Of a DNA stretch of 64,000 nt, positions 15,548 through 25,149 are shown one piece after another. The first letter of the stretch is position 1; each line of letters opens with the position of its first letter. The notes below the pieces were generated by a model, which saw only the letters and a program-made list of their open reading frames with translations, did not search any database and had not been told where the DNA came from. Position numbers and translations under genes: made by a program. The DNA lies in contig DCPU01000002.1 in assembly GCA_002323245.1 (NCBI GenBank), positions 1 through 64,000 of the forward strand, given 5' to 3'. Source of the stretch: Mariprofundus sp. UBA1536. GTDB taxonomy: Bacteria; Pseudomonadota; Zetaproteobacteria; Mariprofundales; Mariprofundaceae.

Positions 15548-16735
15548 TTATGCTCCATATGCGGCCAATGTGGCAGCAATTGCCTTGCCTTGGGTGACAG
15601 GTGCATGCAAACGATTCAACACTTCATCCAGCGCCGATACACATTTGAGCACATTATCTTTACGGCAAGCATAACCCATCAAACCAATGCGCCAAACTTT
15701 TCCTGCCATCACGCCCAAACCAGCGCCGATTTCCAAGTTGTAATCATTGAGCAAGATGCTGCGCACCAAGGCATCATCAACGCCTTCAGGGATACTCACC
15801 GCATTAAGCTGCGGCAAACGATCAGCCTCTGGCACCACAAATTTTAAGCCCAAAGCTTCAAGGCCAGCTTTTAAGGCTTGATGATGAAAAGCATGGCGCG
15901 TCCATGCATGCTCAAGGCCTTCGTCTTGCAGCATCACCAAAGCTTCATGCAAACCATACAAACCATTCACGGGTGCCGTATGATGGTAAGCACGTTTGGT
16001 GCCGGTGCTACCATCGCCCCAATATGCCATCACCAAGTTCAAATCAAGAAACCAGCTTTGCACTTTGGTTTTACGATTTTTCACCCGCACAATCGCGGAA
16101 GGGCTAAACGATACGGGTGAAATACCCGGTGCGCAGGACAAGCACTTTTGTGTGCCCGAATAAATCGCATCCACACCCCAATCATCCACACGCAATTCAA
16201 TGCCGCCCACCGAAGTCACCGCATCCACAATCGCCAAGCATCCATAAGCATGCGCCATATCGCACATCGCTTTCACATCCGTGGTGGCTCCCGTTGAGGT
16301 TTCGGCATGCACAAAGGCAACCGTGTTTGCTTCAGGGTGAGCTTGAAGCGCAGCTTCTAATTTTTTTGGGTCGCAAGCGGTTCCCCATTCATCCATCACC
16401 ATCACCGCAGTGGCGCCGCAACGCTCTACGTTTTCTTTCATGCGGCCACCAAACACGCCATTTTGGCAAACAATCACCGTATCGCCTGGCTCCACCAAGT
16501 TCACAAAGCAAGTTTCCATGCCTGCAGAGCCTGGCGCAGACACCGCAATGGTCAGCTCATTTTTGGTTTGAAAAGCGTATTGCAGCAAGCTTTTCACTTC
16601 ATCCATCATCTTCACAAAAAGCGGATCCAAATGGCCGATGGTGGGTCTTCCCATGGCTTCAAGAATACGCGGATTCACATCCGAGGGGCCAGGGCCCATC
16701 AATGTGCGTTGGGGTGGATGAAATGATGTGATCAT
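15548..16735 (-). CDS. Alanine/serine-glyoxylate aminotransferase family
   Basis: This PLP-dependent class V aminotransferase has 395 residues. It starts with the family GPGPSDVNPRIL motif, has TSTGATTDVKAM, and carries the PLP lysine at Lys197 in SGTQKCLSCAPG. The closest functional groups are alanine-glyoxylate and serine-glyoxylate/serine-pyruvate aminotransferases. Its position directly upstream of gcvT and near glcDEF argues that it converts glyoxylate to glycine. A GAGGAG ribosome-binding site precedes the ATG. The amino donor cannot be read from sequence. Confidence 0.85.
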   Translation of the reverse strand: MITSFHPPQRTLMGPGPSDVNPRILEAMGRPTIGHLDPLFVKMMDEVKSLLQYAFQTKNELTIAVSAPGSAGMETCFVNLVEPGDTVIVCQNGVFGGRMKENVERCGATAVMVMDEWGTACDPKKLEAALQAHPEANTVAFVHAETSTGATTDVKAMCDMAHAYGCLAIVDAVTSVGGIELRVDDWGVDAIYSGTQKCLSCAPGISPVSFSPSAIVRVKNRKTKVQSWFLDLNLVMAYWGDGSTGTKRAYHHTAPVNGLYGLHEALVMLQDEGLEHAWTRHAFHHQALKAGLEALGLKFVVPEADRLPQLNAVSIPEGVDDALVRSILLNDYNLEIGAGLGVMAGKVWRIGLMGYACRKDNVLKCVSALDEVLNRLHAPVTQGKAIAATLAAYGA

Positions 16736-16883
16736 AAAATGCTCCTCGAAATGCTTGTTTAGATACCCTGCTAAAATTGTGGTGCTACCTTAAACACAGC
16801 AGCGCCACATTTCACCCTCAAAGTTTCTAGGGGCTCAAACCCCTCGCAGCCTTGTATTTGCACCACCTACGTTTGTGTGCAAG

Positions 16884-17831
16884 ATGCCCAACATGCCTTG
16901 GCAATTCCTTTCCCGAAATCTTGCAAGCTTTACCCTGCTTGGCGCTATTGCCGCCTTTTTCTATCCGCCTGCCTTTCTGATTTTTAAAGATTATTTTCTT
17001 TGGTTTTTCGGTGCCACCATGTTGGCACTGGGTTTGGTGATGAAACCCGAAGAAGCCAAAGAAGCGCTTGGTAAACCACTAAGTATCTTCGTTGGCGTCA
17101 CTGCTCAATTCACAGTCATGCCGCTGCTGGGTTTTCTTGCCGCCACACTCACCCTCAGCATGGGTGCATCCCCAGCACTGGCGCTTGGCTTTATCATCGT
17201 CGGCTGTGCACCAGGCGCTATGGCCAGCAACGTGATTTCGTATTTGCTTGGCGGCGCAGTCGCATTTTCGATTGCCATGACCATGCTCGCCACCACCCTA
17301 TCCCCGCTACTCACCCCCACACTGGTGGCATGGCTGGGTGATGCCTTTATGGACATCCCCTTTTGGCCCATGATGGAAACCATCTTACTTACCGTAGCGC
17401 TGCCTTTAGCCGCAGGCATGCTTATTCATCATCGCTTGCCACAATTTCAAACCCACTATGAACGCATTGCGCCCGATTTTGCAGCGCTGGCCATCATCAT
17501 CATTTGCGCCTACGCCGTAGCTGCCAACCAAAGCCGCATCGCTGAAACACCATGGATTGTGTTTGCCTTGGTCGTCGCCCTCAACGCAGGCGGTTATCTC
17601 GCAGGCTGGTTCATCGGCGGAGCCTTCAACTTTGATAAACGCTACCAAATCACCCTAGCCATCGAAATCGGCATGCAAAACGCAGGGCTAGGCGTTGCCC
17701 TCGCCCTCAAACACTTCGAACCAGAAACCGCCCTACCCGGCGCTTTGTTTGCAGTGTGGTGTATCCTCACCGCCGCTGGCCTAAGCCGCTGGAAAAAATT
17801 AAAGGCTGGGGATTTCATCTCATCTGTTTAA
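16884..17831 (+). CDS. BASS family sodium-dependent transporter
   Basis: This ~315-residue inner-membrane protein of the bile acid:sodium symporter (BASS/SBF) family has about nine to ten helices, the ALGFIIVGCAPGAMASNVISYL motif region and the second GMQNAGLGVALAL motif near residue 260. Both are sodium-site signatures of this family. Start choice is uncertain: ATG at 16884 or 16893 are both possible, neither with a strong ribosome-binding site. Bacterial homologues carry pyruvate, pantothenate precursors or other organic anions, and the substrate here is unknown. It is divergent from the glyoxylate aminotransferase gene, with a 148-base gap. Confidence 0.85.
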   Translation: MPNMPWQFLSRNLASFTLLGAIAAFFYPPAFLIFKDYFLWFFGATMLALGLVMKPEEAKEALGKPLSIFVGVTAQFTVMPLLGFLAATLTLSMGASPALALGFIIVGCAPGAMASNVISYLLGGAVAFSIAMTMLATTLSPLLTPTLVAWLGDAFMDIPFWPMMETILLTVALPLAAGMLIHHRLPQFQTHYERIAPDFAALAIIIICAYAVAANQSRIAETPWIVFALVVALNAGGYLAGWFIGGAFNFDKRYQITLAIEIGMQNAGLGVALALKHFEPETALPGALFAVWCILTAAGLSRWKKLKAGDFISSV

Positions 17832-17882
17832 TCCCTCAGCACCAATGACAAACAAATTGCGGAAAATTACGGAGAAACCCAA

Positions 17883-18158
17883 ATGCCTGAAACACATAAA
17901 AAAGATTATATCGCTGGCTTTACAGTAGAAGATATTGCCGAAGATTTTTACGCCCTATATCTCACATCGCAAAAATACAAACGCGATACATCCATCCAAC
18001 TAAAAGTGAATGCCCAAATGGGCAATTGGATTCTTGGCCTAGTTGATTATCAAACGGGTGAAATGGAAGTGACAAGCAACCACGCATACCCCGAAGAAGC
18101 CAAGATGATTGCCCACTTCAAAGATGGCATCGCTGCCTTTTTAGAGAGAATTCAATAA
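17883..18158 (+). CDS. Hypothetical protein, 91 residues
   Basis: No family recognised. It is a small soluble protein without a signal peptide, with an aromatic-rich N-terminal half (EDFYALYLTSQKYK) and a central NWILGLVDYQTGEM segment. A GGAG ribosome-binding site 8 bases upstream of the ATG and normal codon use support it as a real gene. It lies 51 bases after the BASS transporter gene on the same strand and may be co-transcribed. Confidence 0.55.
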   Translation: MPETHKKDYIAGFTVEDIAEDFYALYLTSQKYKRDTSIQLKVNAQMGNWILGLVDYQTGEMEVTSNHAYPEEAKMIAHFKDGIAAFLERIQ

Positions 18159-18263
18159 ATACCGACAATGAAATAAACGGACATAGGGGGCGGGTCTTGT
18201 TTCGCGCTTCCCCCTCCTTAAACTCCATGATGTAGAATGTTTGCATTTAAATCTAATGCAACG

Positions 18264-18617
18264 TTAGACGTCGGAAACCATATCAAACCCGCCGTAAATA
18301 AGGCGCTTACCATCAAATGGCATGGGGTTGGTATCAGCATTCATTCTCGGGTCTTCCATGGAAGACTGCCATCCAGCATTCCGAACTTCTTTTGAAGGCC
18401 AAATGACCCACGAAAAAACGATTACTTCGCCATCTTTCTTTTGGACAGCCAATGGAAATGAAGTGACCTCCCCTTCAGGAACATCATCACCCCAAGTATC
18501 CACCACTCTCAATGCACCATAATCCTTAAAGACCGCCGCCATTATTTTTGCATGCGCGATAAATTTATCTTTATTGGATTCGGGTACTGCTGCTACAAAA
18601 CCGTCTACATATGACAT
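18264..18617 (-). CDS. DUF1428 family protein (YbaA-like)
   Basis: This 117-residue protein matches the DUF1428 pattern: N-terminal MSYVDGFVAAVP, DTWGDDVPEGEVTSFPLAV in the middle, VFSWVIWPSK, and a C-terminal PFDGKRLIYGGF. These small alpha+beta ferredoxin-like proteins have no known function. A strong AGGAGG ribosome-binding site precedes the ATG. It stands alone between the plus-strand gene at 17883 and glcF. Confidence 0.85.
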   Translation of the reverse strand: MSYVDGFVAAVPESNKDKFIAHAKIMAAVFKDYGALRVVDTWGDDVPEGEVTSFPLAVQKKDGEVIVFSWVIWPSKEVRNAGWQSSMEDPRMNADTNPMPFDGKRLIYGGFDMVSDV

Positions 18618-18692
18618 TGGGTCATCCTCCTATGCATCCATCGAAGTGAAATCTGAGCCTCACCTTAACCAGTTCATTCGCCAGCGCTCATG

Positions 18693-19913
18693 TCACGGAT
18701 GCAATGCAGCCAACAAAGATACCCAGTGTTTGACGGGCACTTCACTGCCTGATTGCAGTTGATGCAGGCAGCCGATGTTGGCGGTGGCGATAATTTCGGG
18801 TTGTTTAGCGGTTAAGGCTTTGACTTTGTTATCGCGCAGGGTGGCGGAAAGCTCAGGCTGCAAGACAGTGTAGGTGCCTGCTGCGCCGCAGCATAGATGT
18901 GCGTCTTGCACGGGGCTAAGCTCATAACCGATGCGGGTAAGCAAGACTTCGACGCTTCCATTGATTTTTTGGCCGTGTTGCAGGGTGCATGGGGAATGGA
19001 AGGCGATGCGTTTGGGTTTATCCAACTTAAAGGCAGATAAATCTTCAGCGGCCAAAACTTCCACCAAATCTTTAGCTGCTGCGGAAATGCGTTTGGCCTT
19101 GTCGGCATAGGCCGCATCGTTGCGCAGGGCATAGGCGTATTCTTTGATTTCTAAAGCGCATGCACTGGCTGTGGACAAAATGGCTTCTGCGCCTGCATCG
19201 AGAAAAGGAATCCACGCATCAATGTTCGCTCGGATACGGGATAAACTCTTATCGTGGGCATTCATATGATGCTCCACAGCGCCGCAGCATTGCGCCATGC
19301 CGGTGCGTTGCACATTGATGCCAAGTTTATCCAACACCTTGGCGGTGTTCACATCAATCTCTGGCGACATCACAGGCTGCACGCAGCCTTCAATTAAAAG
19401 AACTGAGCGAGCATGCGCGGTTTGTGGAAAGGCTGTCAGCTTGATGGGTTTGCTTTGTGGCACTTTGCTGCGCAAATGGCTTGGCAAGATAGGGCGAAGC
19501 AAGCGCGCCAAGGCAAAGAAAAAAGCAAACCGTTTGGTGTTTGGCAATATACTAACAAGCGCTGCACGTTTGCTTTTGTCCCACAAGCTGCGCCCTACTC
19601 TTTTCTCAACTTCGACCTTACCAATCGCAGCAAGGTGGGCGTATTCCACACCCGAGGGGCAAGTGGATTCACAGGCTCTACAACTTAAACAACGATCCAA
19701 ATGCGATTGGGTGGTGGCGGTTACCTCACCGCCTTCAAGCATATCTTTAATCAAATAAATGCGCCCACGCGGACCATCAAGCTCATCACTCAAAATTTGA
19801 TAGGTTGGGCATGTGGCAGTGCAAAAGCCGCAATGCACACAAGCCCGCAAAATGCGATTGGCTTCAGCACCTGCTTCACTGGCGAGAATCATGTCACTGA
19901 TATGCGTCTGCAT
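18693..19913 (-). CDS. glcF: Glycolate oxidase iron-sulfur subunit
   Basis: GlcF passes electrons from the flavin subunits of glycolate dehydrogenase to the membrane quinone pool. The 406-residue protein has two 4Fe-4S motifs (CVHCGFCTATCP near residue 28, CLSCRACESTCPSG near 80) and two CCG domains (MAQCCGAVEHH and LCCGAAGTY). It starts one base after glcE, completing a glcD-glcE-glcF operon. Confidence 0.95.
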   Translation of the reverse strand: MQTHISDMILASEAGAEANRILRACVHCGFCTATCPTYQILSDELDGPRGRIYLIKDMLEGGEVTATTQSHLDRCLSCRACESTCPSGVEYAHLAAIGKVEVEKRVGRSLWDKSKRAALVSILPNTKRFAFFFALARLLRPILPSHLRSKVPQSKPIKLTAFPQTAHARSVLLIEGCVQPVMSPEIDVNTAKVLDKLGINVQRTGMAQCCGAVEHHMNAHDKSLSRIRANIDAWIPFLDAGAEAILSTASACALEIKEYAYALRNDAAYADKAKRISAAAKDLVEVLAAEDLSAFKLDKPKRIAFHSPCTLQHGQKINGSVEVLLTRIGYELSPVQDAHLCCGAAGTYTVLQPELSATLRDNKVKALTAKQPEIIATANIGCLHQLQSGSEVPVKHWVSLLAALHP

Positions 19914-20987
19914 TTATAAATCCTTATACATCCGACCCACATTCAAAATCCTGTGTGGGTCAAAGCTGGCTTTGAGGCGTTGGTGCAAAGCCATCACTGG
20001 CGCTGGCAGCGGCGCAAACATCTCATCACCACGATTGCCATGACGAAAAATCGAAGCGGTGCCACCCAGCGATTTGGCGTATGCTTGTACCACGGTCAAC
20101 GGCAAATCTGATTTCAACCAACGCTGCGCCCCGCCCCAACCAATAAACCAATCGGAAACCAACACACCTTCAAGCGAGGCAAAAGGGGCAGCCGAGGGAA
20201 GCGACAAACGGTAAAGCGGGCGCGGATCATCAAAATACGGCAACTCGTGCTCACGCAAATCTTTCCAAAGCTGGAAACCACCACCATGCATGGTACCTCC
20301 AATTTCTTTCATGCTGCGCTGCACTGCCGAATTGGTGCCACAGATACGAAAATATACAAAATCACCATCAGAGCACATGGCAGTGACTGGTAGCGGCGTG
20401 GCCGCCCATTTCGACATAATGGCAATAGATTCTGCAAAACTTGCAGGCAAGGCCACGGTTTGCTCAGCCTCGCGATGGGGTAATACTTTCAAGGATACAT
20501 CCAGCAACACACCCAGCGTGCCAAGGCTGCCCACCATCAAACGCGACACATCAAAACCCGCCACATTTTTCATCACTTCACCGCCAAAATGCAGCGCCTC
20601 GCCTTTACCGTTGATGATATTGCAGCCAAGCATGAAATCGCGCGCTGAACCTGCATAAGGCCGCCGCGGGCCAGAAAAATTACAAGCCATGGTGCCGCCA
20701 ATGGTGGCCGACTCGCCAAAGTATGGCGGATCAAAGGGTAGGCGTTGCCTGTGTTCATCCAAGGCATCGGCGATTACCGAAAGCTTGGTGCCCGCCCGCA
20801 CTTTCAGGGTCAATTCCTTGGGCTGATAGGCCAAAATGCCTTCGTGTTCAGCCAGACTCAAAGGCTCGCCCACAACCTCTCTGCCATACCACGCTTTGCT
20901 GTTGCCGCCGATAATGTTGAGCGGGCGTTTATCTTTGCCAGCCAATATCACATCGGCTTGCAGTTGCTTCGAAAGGTCAGCCATCAA
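19914..20987 (-). CDS. glcE: Glycolate oxidase subunit GlcE
   Basis: An FAD-binding (PCMH-type) subunit of glycolate dehydrogenase, 357 residues. Visible are GTKLSVIADALDEH and the GESATIGGTMACNFSG FAD-binding turn. It ends NVGRMYKDL, as GlcE proteins usually do. Its ATG overlaps the glcD stop by 4 bases. It works with GlcD and GlcF to oxidise glycolate to glyoxylate. Confidence 0.95.
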   Translation of the reverse strand: MMADLSKQLQADVILAGKDKRPLNIIGGNSKAWYGREVVGEPLSLAEHEGILAYQPKELTLKVRAGTKLSVIADALDEHRQRLPFDPPYFGESATIGGTMACNFSGPRRPYAGSARDFMLGCNIINGKGEALHFGGEVMKNVAGFDVSRLMVGSLGTLGVLLDVSLKVLPHREAEQTVALPASFAESIAIMSKWAATPLPVTAMCSDGDFVYFRICGTNSAVQRSMKEIGGTMHGGGFQLWKDLREHELPYFDDPRPLYRLSLPSAAPFASLEGVLVSDWFIGWGGAQRWLKSDLPLTVVQAYAKSLGGTASIFRHGNRGDEMFAPLPAPVMALHQRLKASFDPHRILNVGRMYKDL

Positions 20988-22444
20988 AAGCGCTCCAACT
21001 CAGGGTGCGGCAACTGGCCATTGTGTACATGCATACGCCCCAATTCCGCGCAGCGATGCAAGCTTGGCACGGCTTTACCAGGATTGAGCAAACCATCGGC
21101 ATCAAAGGCATCTTTGATGGCCAAAAATTGCGATAACTCCGCGGCACCAAACTGCACGCACATGGCATCAAGCTTTTCCACACCCACGCCATGTTCGCCC
21201 GTGATGGTGCCGCCCACTTGCACACACAGCTCCAAAATCTTTTGGCCAAAGGCTTCGGTTTTTTTCAGCTCGCCAGCTTTGTTGGCATCATACAAAATCA
21301 AAGGATGCATATTGCCATCACCAGCATGAAACACATTGGCGACAGGCAATCCGAATGCTTCCGACCAAACTGAAATTTGTTTTAGCACTTCAGGCAACTT
21401 GGCTTTGGGGATGGTGCCATCCATGCAGTAATAATCTGGCGCTAAGCGGCCAACGGCTGGAAAAGCAGCTTTGCGGCCCGCCCAAAATTGCAAACGCTGG
21501 ACCTCATCTTGCGAGGTACGCACCTCTGTTGCCCCAGCTTCGTGCAACACCTTTTCTACCCGTGCTATATAATCAGCCACGCTGTTGGTGGTGCCATCCA
21601 CCTCACAAAGCACAATGGCTTGCGCATTGATGGGATAACCCACATGGGCATACGCTTCAGCAGCCTGAATGGCCAAGGCATCCATCATCTCTAAGCCCGC
21701 GGGCACAATGCCTGCAGCAATGATATCACCCACCGATTGTCCCGCTTTTTCCACATCATCAAAAGCTGCCAACACCACTTGCGCCAACTCTGGCTTGGGC
21801 AACAGTTTCACTGTCACTTCCACCACAATACCCAGCAGCCCTTCAGAGCCATGCATCAAAGCCAGTAAATCATAACCCACATTATCCAGCGCCTTGCCGC
21901 CCAGCTCAAAAATTTCACCATCAATACCCAATATTTTTAAGCCCAACACATTGTGCACCGTCAGTCCATATTTGAGGCAATGCACGCCGCCAGAGTTTTC
22001 AGCAACATTACCACCAATGGTGCAAGCGATTTGCGAGGAGGGATCGGGTGCGTAATAAAGATTTAAGTGTGCCACCGCTTGGGAAATAACGAGATTACGT
22101 ACACCGGGCTGCACAGTAGCGGTGAGATTATGTTCATCGATTTCAAGAATTTCATTGAATTTAGCCAATGATAAGACCACAGCACCTTGGGTGGGCATAG
22201 CTCCGCCAGCAAGGCCAGTACCTGCACCGCGAGAAATAATCGGCACTTTTGCTTTGGTGCAACTACGCACAATCGCTTGTGCTTGGGCAAGTGTTTCTGG
22301 CAGCGCCACCGCTAGCGGCAAACCTTTGTGAATGGATAAGCCATCGCATTCGTAGGGCGTGAGGGCTTCTTTGGATGTGAGCAAACTCGCAGCGGGCAAT
22401 ATCGCCTGCAAATCAATGATGATTTGTTGCTGCTTAGAATCCAA
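20984..22444 (-). CDS. glcD: Glycolate oxidase subunit GlcD
   Basis: The catalytic FAD subunit of glycolate dehydrogenase, 486 residues. The FAD-binding domain shows ISRGAGTGLAGGA and IGGNVAENSGGVHCLKYG, and the C-terminal FAD-linked oxidase domain shows HAGDGNMHP and TGEHGVGVEK. The start is a TTG at 22444, preceded by a GAGAGG ribosome-binding site. Glycolate is the carbon waste of RuBisCO oxygenation or of nucleotide repair. Together with the nearby aminotransferase and gcv genes it points to a complete glycolate salvage path. Confidence 0.94.
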   Translation of the reverse strand: MDSKQQQIIIDLQAILPAASLLTSKEALTPYECDGLSIHKGLPLAVALPETLAQAQAIVRSCTKAKVPIISRGAGTGLAGGAMPTQGAVVLSLAKFNEILEIDEHNLTATVQPGVRNLVISQAVAHLNLYYAPDPSSQIACTIGGNVAENSGGVHCLKYGLTVHNVLGLKILGIDGEIFELGGKALDNVGYDLLALMHGSEGLLGIVVEVTVKLLPKPELAQVVLAAFDDVEKAGQSVGDIIAAGIVPAGLEMMDALAIQAAEAYAHVGYPINAQAIVLCEVDGTTNSVADYIARVEKVLHEAGATEVRTSQDEVQRLQFWAGRKAAFPAVGRLAPDYYCMDGTIPKAKLPEVLKQISVWSEAFGLPVANVFHAGDGNMHPLILYDANKAGELKKTEAFGQKILELCVQVGGTITGEHGVGVEKLDAMCVQFGAAELSQFLAIKDAFDADGLLNPGKAVPSLHRCAELGRMHVHNGQLPHPELERF

Positions 22445-22534
22445 TAGACCTCTCCCCCGTTTCCAGCGAGTAGAAAGGATAGGGGGATTGCGAAGTAATG
22501 TCGATTTTATGAAACCATGTGTAAATTAAGGAAA

Positions 22535-22572
22535 CCAAAAAAAAATCCCGCCAACTTTCGCTGGTGGGATTT
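22535..22572 (-). terminator. Terminator after the DUF481 gene
   Basis: Stem AAATCCCGCCA (22543-22553) pairs with TGGTGGGATTT (22562-22572) with one G-T pair and an 8-base loop. On the minus strand it is followed by a run of T (complement of the A tract at 22537-22545). It lies 31 bases downstream of the DUF481 stop. Confidence 0.8.
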
Positions 22573-22602
22573 GAATCCAAAAGGGCTTAACTCGATAAAA
22601 AC

Positions 22603-23304
22603 TTAGTAAGTGAATACCAAGGCAATCGCCAATTCAGTGTTGGTCTTTTTATTGCCAGCTGGCACTTTCGACGTTTTTTGCGCTGAAAATGATACTTTGC
22701 TTGATAAGTTACCACTCACTTGATTGGTCAATGCTGTAATCGAATTGGTAACAGAGCCTTCTTTACCTGCTTCGATTTTTAGCTCTTGAGAGAATGTCGA
22801 TGAAGGATTGAATTTCCAGTTAAACAATGTGGCAGCGCGCACGATGGCATCATTGTTTTTAGTCGCATCGGTCAATTCAGTTTGACGCGCACCGGCACCA
22901 ACTTCTGCGTTCCATTGTTTCTCATCATTTTTCAAGATACCAAAACCATAACCAACGGTTTCGCTGGTGCGGCTGGTGAAACCACCAAACCTATCGGTAT
23001 CAAAACCCAAACGACCAAACAAATAACCTGATTCGGTCAATTTGTAATCTTCTTGAACAGACACATCATATTTTTCAGCTGTGGTGCCGACTTTATCGGA
23101 CACATTCAAAGCCAAGGCCTGAACCGTCGTGCGCCACTCTTCGCCGTCACGTGATGATTTACCTTTGGCATTAAGCGAGCTCACTTCCGTGTTGCCGCCT
23201 GTTTGCACATAACCAACCTCTAGGTTGGATGTCCATTCAGCATCAGCAGCAATGGCATGGCCTGAAAGCAAAAGGGCAGAGCCCAAGATTAAAACTTTAC
23301 GCAT
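22603..23304 (-). CDS. DUF481 outer-membrane protein
   Basis: This 233-residue protein has a signal peptide (MRKVLILGSALLLSGHAIAA, residues 1-20). A beta-barrel-like body of alternating strands (SNLEVGYVQTGGNTEVSSLN, YLFGRLGFDTDRF) ends in aromatic TY, as outer-membrane barrels do. It fits the DUF481 / YdiY 'salt-induced outer membrane protein' family. Residues VQTGGNTEVSSLNAK are the family signature. An AGGAG ribosome-binding site supports the start. The function is unknown. It is divergent from panB with a 190-base gap. Confidence 0.85.
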   Translation of the reverse strand: MRKVLILGSALLLSGHAIAADAEWTSNLEVGYVQTGGNTEVSSLNAKGKSSRDGEEWRTTVQALALNVSDKVGTTAEKYDVSVQEDYKLTESGYLFGRLGFDTDRFGGFTSRTSETVGYGFGILKNDEKQWNAEVGAGARQTELTDATKNNDAIVRAATLFNWKFNPSSTFSQELKIEAGKEGSVTNSITALTNQVSGNLSSKVSFSAQKTSKVPAGNKKTNTELAIALVFTY

Positions 23305-23494
23305 GATAAAAACTCCTATTTAAAGTGGCGCAGTGTACAAAACCACAACCACAGCCCCTGTGATGAAACGCACCGAACCCCATAAAAACATAGCCGCGTA
23401 GTCAACTTTTATAATCAGTGTTACAGTTCGCCGCAGAATCACTCCTGAAAGACGGTACTGCCCTTGTGCAGACTGAAGCGGAACGGGGATTAAT

Positions 23495-24286
23495 ATGAAA
23501 AAAAACATAACAGCTGCCAGCTTATTGGCTGCCAAAAGCAAAGGCGAGCGTTTGGCTTGGCTTACGGCTTATGATGCAGGATCTGCGCGCATTGCTGAAC
23601 AAGCCGGCATTGATGTCATCCTCGTTGGCGACTCCTTGGGTATGGTCAATTTGGGCTTTGATACCACCATCCCCGTCACCCTTGAACATATGATATTACA
23701 CACCGCCGCTGTCGTGCGCGGCTGCAATACCCCATGGGTAGTTTGTGATTTACCTTTTGGCTCCTACCAACAATCCAAAGAACAAGCTTTTGCCAATAGC
23801 GCCCATGTTTTGCAGGAAACAGCTTGTGATGCCGTGAAACTTGAAGGCGGCGCGGCCATGGCTGAGACCATCGCTTTTTTAAGTGCACGCGGCATTGCCG
23901 TGGTTGGCCATATTGGCATGACGCCGCAATCGGTTAAAAAATTCGGCAGCTTCAAACAACGTGGCAAAACGACCACTGAACGCGAGCAGATTTTCGCAGA
24001 TGCTTTGGCTGTGGCCGAAGCTGGCGCAACCGCCTTGGTATTGGAATGTATCCCGGACGATTTAAGCGCAAAAATCACAGCCGCCATTGACATCCCAACG
24101 GTGGGCATTGGCGCGGGTTTAAGTTGTGATGCACAGGTTTTGGTTTGGCATGATTTGCTTGGTCTATCGGAAAGCACCCCGCCTTTTGTCACTCCTTATA
24201 TCAACTTGCGCGAACAAGCAGCTTCGGCCATCACAGCATGGGCCGATGATGTGCGTTCATCTGCTTTCCCAAAGAAAAAGTCATGA
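23495..24286 (+). CDS. panB: 3-methyl-2-oxobutanoate hydroxymethyltransferase
   Basis: PanB makes ketopantoate from alpha-ketoisovalerate and methylene-tetrahydrofolate, the first pantothenate step. The 263-residue protein has LTAYDAGSARIAEQAG, LVGDSLGMVNLG, the metal/substrate region DLPFGSYQQS, and GHIGMTPQ, all diagnostic. A GGGG ribosome-binding site precedes the ATG. It overlaps panC by 4 bases. Its C1 donor is the same pool fed by the glycine cleavage system encoded upstream. Confidence 0.97.
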   Translation: MKKNITAASLLAAKSKGERLAWLTAYDAGSARIAEQAGIDVILVGDSLGMVNLGFDTTIPVTLEHMILHTAAVVRGCNTPWVVCDLPFGSYQQSKEQAFANSAHVLQETACDAVKLEGGAAMAETIAFLSARGIAVVGHIGMTPQSVKKFGSFKQRGKTTTEREQIFADALAVAEAGATALVLECIPDDLSAKITAAIDIPTVGIGAGLSCDAQVLVWHDLLGLSESTPPFVTPYINLREQAASAITAWADDVRSSAFPKKKS

Positions 24287-25149
24287 AAATATTTGACGAT
24301 ATTGCCGAACTGCAATTGGCGTTGGCCAAACATTCGCACGAGCGCATCGCGCTAGTGCCAACCATGGGCTGCTTGCATCAAGGACATGCCAGCTTGATGC
24401 AAAAAGCCAAACGTTTGGCCGATATTGTGGTGGTAAGCATTTATGTGAACCCGCTACAATTTGGCGCCAATGAGGATTTAAGTCGCTACCCCAAACCGTT
24501 TGAAGCCGATGTGGCCGTATGTGAAGCTGAAGGTGTGGATTACATCTTCCATCCGCACAACTTATACCCAGAACACGGCTTGCAAGTCAGCCTTAAAGTT
24601 GGCGAACTCAGCCAAGTGTTATGCGGCTCTTCTAGGCCTGGTCATTTTGATGGTGTGGTGACTGTGGTAAACATTCTATTGAATATTGTTCGGCCCCATA
24701 TCGCGGTGTTTGGCACCAAAGATTTCCAACAACTCACTATTATTCGCCGCTTGGTTTCAGATTTGTATTTACCTGTTGAAATTATCGAATGTGAAACCAT
24801 TCGAGAAAGCAGTGGTTTAGCAAAGAGCAGCCGCAACCAATATCTATCAGATGTTGAACGCGGCCAAGCAGCAGCCATCTCCCAAGCTTTGTTGTTGATG
24901 CAGCAAGCAGCGCTCAATGGTTCTGATCTCGAAGCAATTCTAAGCGTAGGTAACAACCACCTGTTTAATCACAACATTAAACCCGAATATTTAGAAGTTC
25001 GTAACACGATAACCCTTCAGCCCATTCAAAATTTGGCTGAAACCCATCAAGCCCAAATTTTCATTGCCGCCCCTGTGGGTTCGGCGCGACTTATCGATAA
25101 TATGCCTTTGTTGCCCAACAAGGCTGAGGAAGAAAGCTTATGCAATTAA
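24283..25149 (+). CDS. panC: Pantothenate synthetase
   Basis: PanC condenses pantoate and beta-alanine using ATP. The 288-residue protein has PTMGCLHQGHASLM (the HIGH-like nucleotide-binding motif), NPLQFGANEDLSRYPK, GRPGHFDGV-like SRPGHFDGVVTVV, FGTKDFQQL and the KMSK-like region SSGLAKSSRNQYL. It overlaps panB by 4 bases and panD by 10 bases. Confidence 0.97.
   Translation: MKIFDDIAELQLALAKHSHERIALVPTMGCLHQGHASLMQKAKRLADIVVVSIYVNPLQFGANEDLSRYPKPFEADVAVCEAEGVDYIFHPHNLYPEHGLQVSLKVGELSQVLCGSSRPGHFDGVVTVVNILLNIVRPHIAVFGTKDFQQLTIIRRLVSDLYLPVEIIECETIRESSGLAKSSRNQYLSDVERGQAAAISQALLLMQQAALNGSDLEAILSVGNNHLFNHNIKPEYLEVRNTITLQPIQNLAETHQAQIFIAAPVGSARLIDNMPLLPNKAEEESLCN

Noticed and set aside
16736..16883. 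Possible glycine riboswitch upstream of the aminotransferase-gcvT operon
   Set aside because: Only a short AGGGG/CCCCT hairpin is visible; the conserved glycine riboswitch cores were not found on either strand.
18180..18220. AGGGGG...CCCCCT inverted repeat as a terminator
   Set aside because: The loop is about 20 bases and there is no T run on either side, so a terminator is not supported.
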